This document shows, piece by piece, positions 5,482 through 6,056 of a stretch of 6,056 nucleotides of DNA; position 1 is the first letter of the stretch; the number at the start of each line of letters is the position of its first letter. The stretch is taken from assembly GCA_030039815.1 (NCBI GenBank), contig JASHUW010000002.1, positions 1 through 6,056 of the forward strand. The letters are read 5' to 3'. The position numbers were made by a program, and so were the translations under genes. This DNA comes from Alphaproteobacteria bacterium. Lineage in GTDB: Bacteria; Pseudomonadota; Alphaproteobacteria; ATCC43930; CGMCC-115725. The notes beneath the pieces were generated by a model that worked only from the letters and a program-made list of their open reading frames with translations, had not been told where the DNA came from and did not search any database.

Positions 5482-6056
5482 TTACGCAACGGCGCCGCCA
5501 CGATGGGCGGCGCCTGCGATGGGCGGCCGGTTGACGGTGATGACCCGCCAATTGTGCCCCATGCCCGGCCCCTCGATATGGTCGATGCGGGTCAGCGAGC
5601 AGTTTTCCATCGTGAAGGCGAGGCAGTGCTCGGGTTCGAGGCCCAATGCCATGCCGAGCGCGCAGCGTATCGTGCCGCCATGCGCGACGGCGATGATATG
5701 GCGGCCGCGATGTTTTTCGATGAGCGCGAGGATCGCCCGGTCGACCCGCGCCATCATCTCGACAAAGCTTTCGCCGCCCGGCACGCGCTGATGCGCCGGC
5801 GCGTGCCAGAAGCGGTGGAACGCGCCGCCGCGGTGGTGCCGCAGCGCCTCGTACGTCATGCCCTGCCAGTCGCCGAAATTCTGCTCGGCGAGGTCGGGGA
5901 TGGCTTCCGCGTGGGGGCCCGGGATGTCCGCCGGACCGGCCAGGCCGGCGGCGACGATCGCTCGCGCCGTCTCATGCGTGCGGCGCAGATTGCTCGTCAC
6001 CCACACCGCGCGTTTCGGCAACTGGCGGGCGAGCCCGGCGAACACGGTCTCGTCGC
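5482..6056 (-). CDS. Histidine phosphatase family protein, CobC/alpha-ribazole phosphatase-like (5' end outside the window)
   Basis: A cytoplasmic phosphatase of the histidine phosphatase (phosphoglycerate mutase-like) superfamily. The frame is open to the right edge (191 residues visible); the N-terminal RHG motif with the phosphorylated histidine lies outside. Visible blocks: SNLRRTHETA, which matches the family S-x-L-x-R-A-x-x-T segment; EQNFGDWQGMTYEAL with the general-acid region; PGGESFVEMMARV; and VAHGGTIRCAL, holding the second active-site histidine. FGDWxG, PGGES and HGGxIR together are typical of CobC, which removes phosphate from alpha-ribazole 5'-phosphate in nucleotide-loop synthesis. 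The nearby cob operon fits that role, but other family members share these motifs, so I give no gene symbol. A GTG at 6045 opens a shorter reading but is probably internal, since the frame continues upstream and the catalytic N-terminus would be lost. The stop is TAA at 5484-5482. Confidence 0.88.
   Translation of the reverse strand, partial: DETVFAGLARQLPKRAVWVTSNLRRTHETARAIVAAGLAGPADIPGPHAEAIPDLAEQNFGDWQGMTYEALRHHRGGAFHRFWHAPAHQRVPGGESFVEMMARVDRAILALIEKHRGRHIIAVAHGGTIRCALGMALGLEPEHCLAFTMENCSLTRIDHIEGPGMGHNWRVITVNRPPIAGAAHRGGAVA
5491..5514. terminator. Weak candidate stem-loop between the convergent GFA and phosphatase genes
   Basis: GGCGCCGCC (5491-5499) pairs exactly with GGCGGCGCC (5506-5514) around a 6-nt loop. 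It begins 16 nt after the GFA stop and lies within the last codons of the opposite-strand phosphatase gene. There is no T-run after it, so it is not a classic intrinsic terminator. It may slow convergent transcription, or simply be GC-rich coding sequence (Gly/Ala codons). Confidence 0.25.

Overview
The window is GC-rich DNA with the codon habits of a high-GC alphaproteobacterium. A Hyphomicrobiales (Rhizobiales) lineage such as the Bradyrhizobium/Rhodopseudomonas/Xanthobacteraceae group seems likely. This rests on the cobU-cobW-cobN order, which points to aerobic (late cobalt insertion) cobalamin synthesis, and on the GC-rich palindromic repeats. The species assignment is inference.

Layout. 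Positions 1-5012 are a minus-strand cobalamin operon, transcribed from right to left. It starts with a well-conserved cobalamin riboswitch (about 5012-4832). The genes follow: cobU (4792-4247, probable TTG start), cobW (4250-3231, start overlapping the cobU stop as ATGA) and cobN (start 3230, directly after the cobW stop, running off the left edge with its C-terminus missing). To the right, a plus-strand gene for a GFA/CENP-V-type zinc protein (5065-5475) diverges from the riboswitch. It converges with a minus-strand histidine phosphatase of the CobC/phosphoglycerate mutase type (5482 to beyond 6056), whose N-terminus is outside the window.

How the genes work together. CobN is the large subunit of the aerobic cobaltochelatase. 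CobW is a G3E metallochaperone GTPase thought to help supply cobalt. CobU activates adenosylcobinamide for nucleotide-loop assembly. The riboswitch should shut the operon down when adenosylcobalamin is plentiful. The phosphatase could be the alpha-ribazole-phosphate phosphatase of the same pathway, but the sequence shows only the family.

The most unusual feature is inside cobN. Two GC-rich palindromic repeat elements (about 754-896 and 2703-2742) sit within the coding sequence, and the reading frame passes through both without a stop. They add about 48 and 13 low-complexity Pro/Gly-rich residues between conserved CobN blocks. The second contains a run of ten G. This resembles in-frame palindromic-element insertion as described for Rickettsia, here in a cobaltochelatase. 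I found no CRISPR array, tRNA, rRNA, transposase or clear new multi-gene system.
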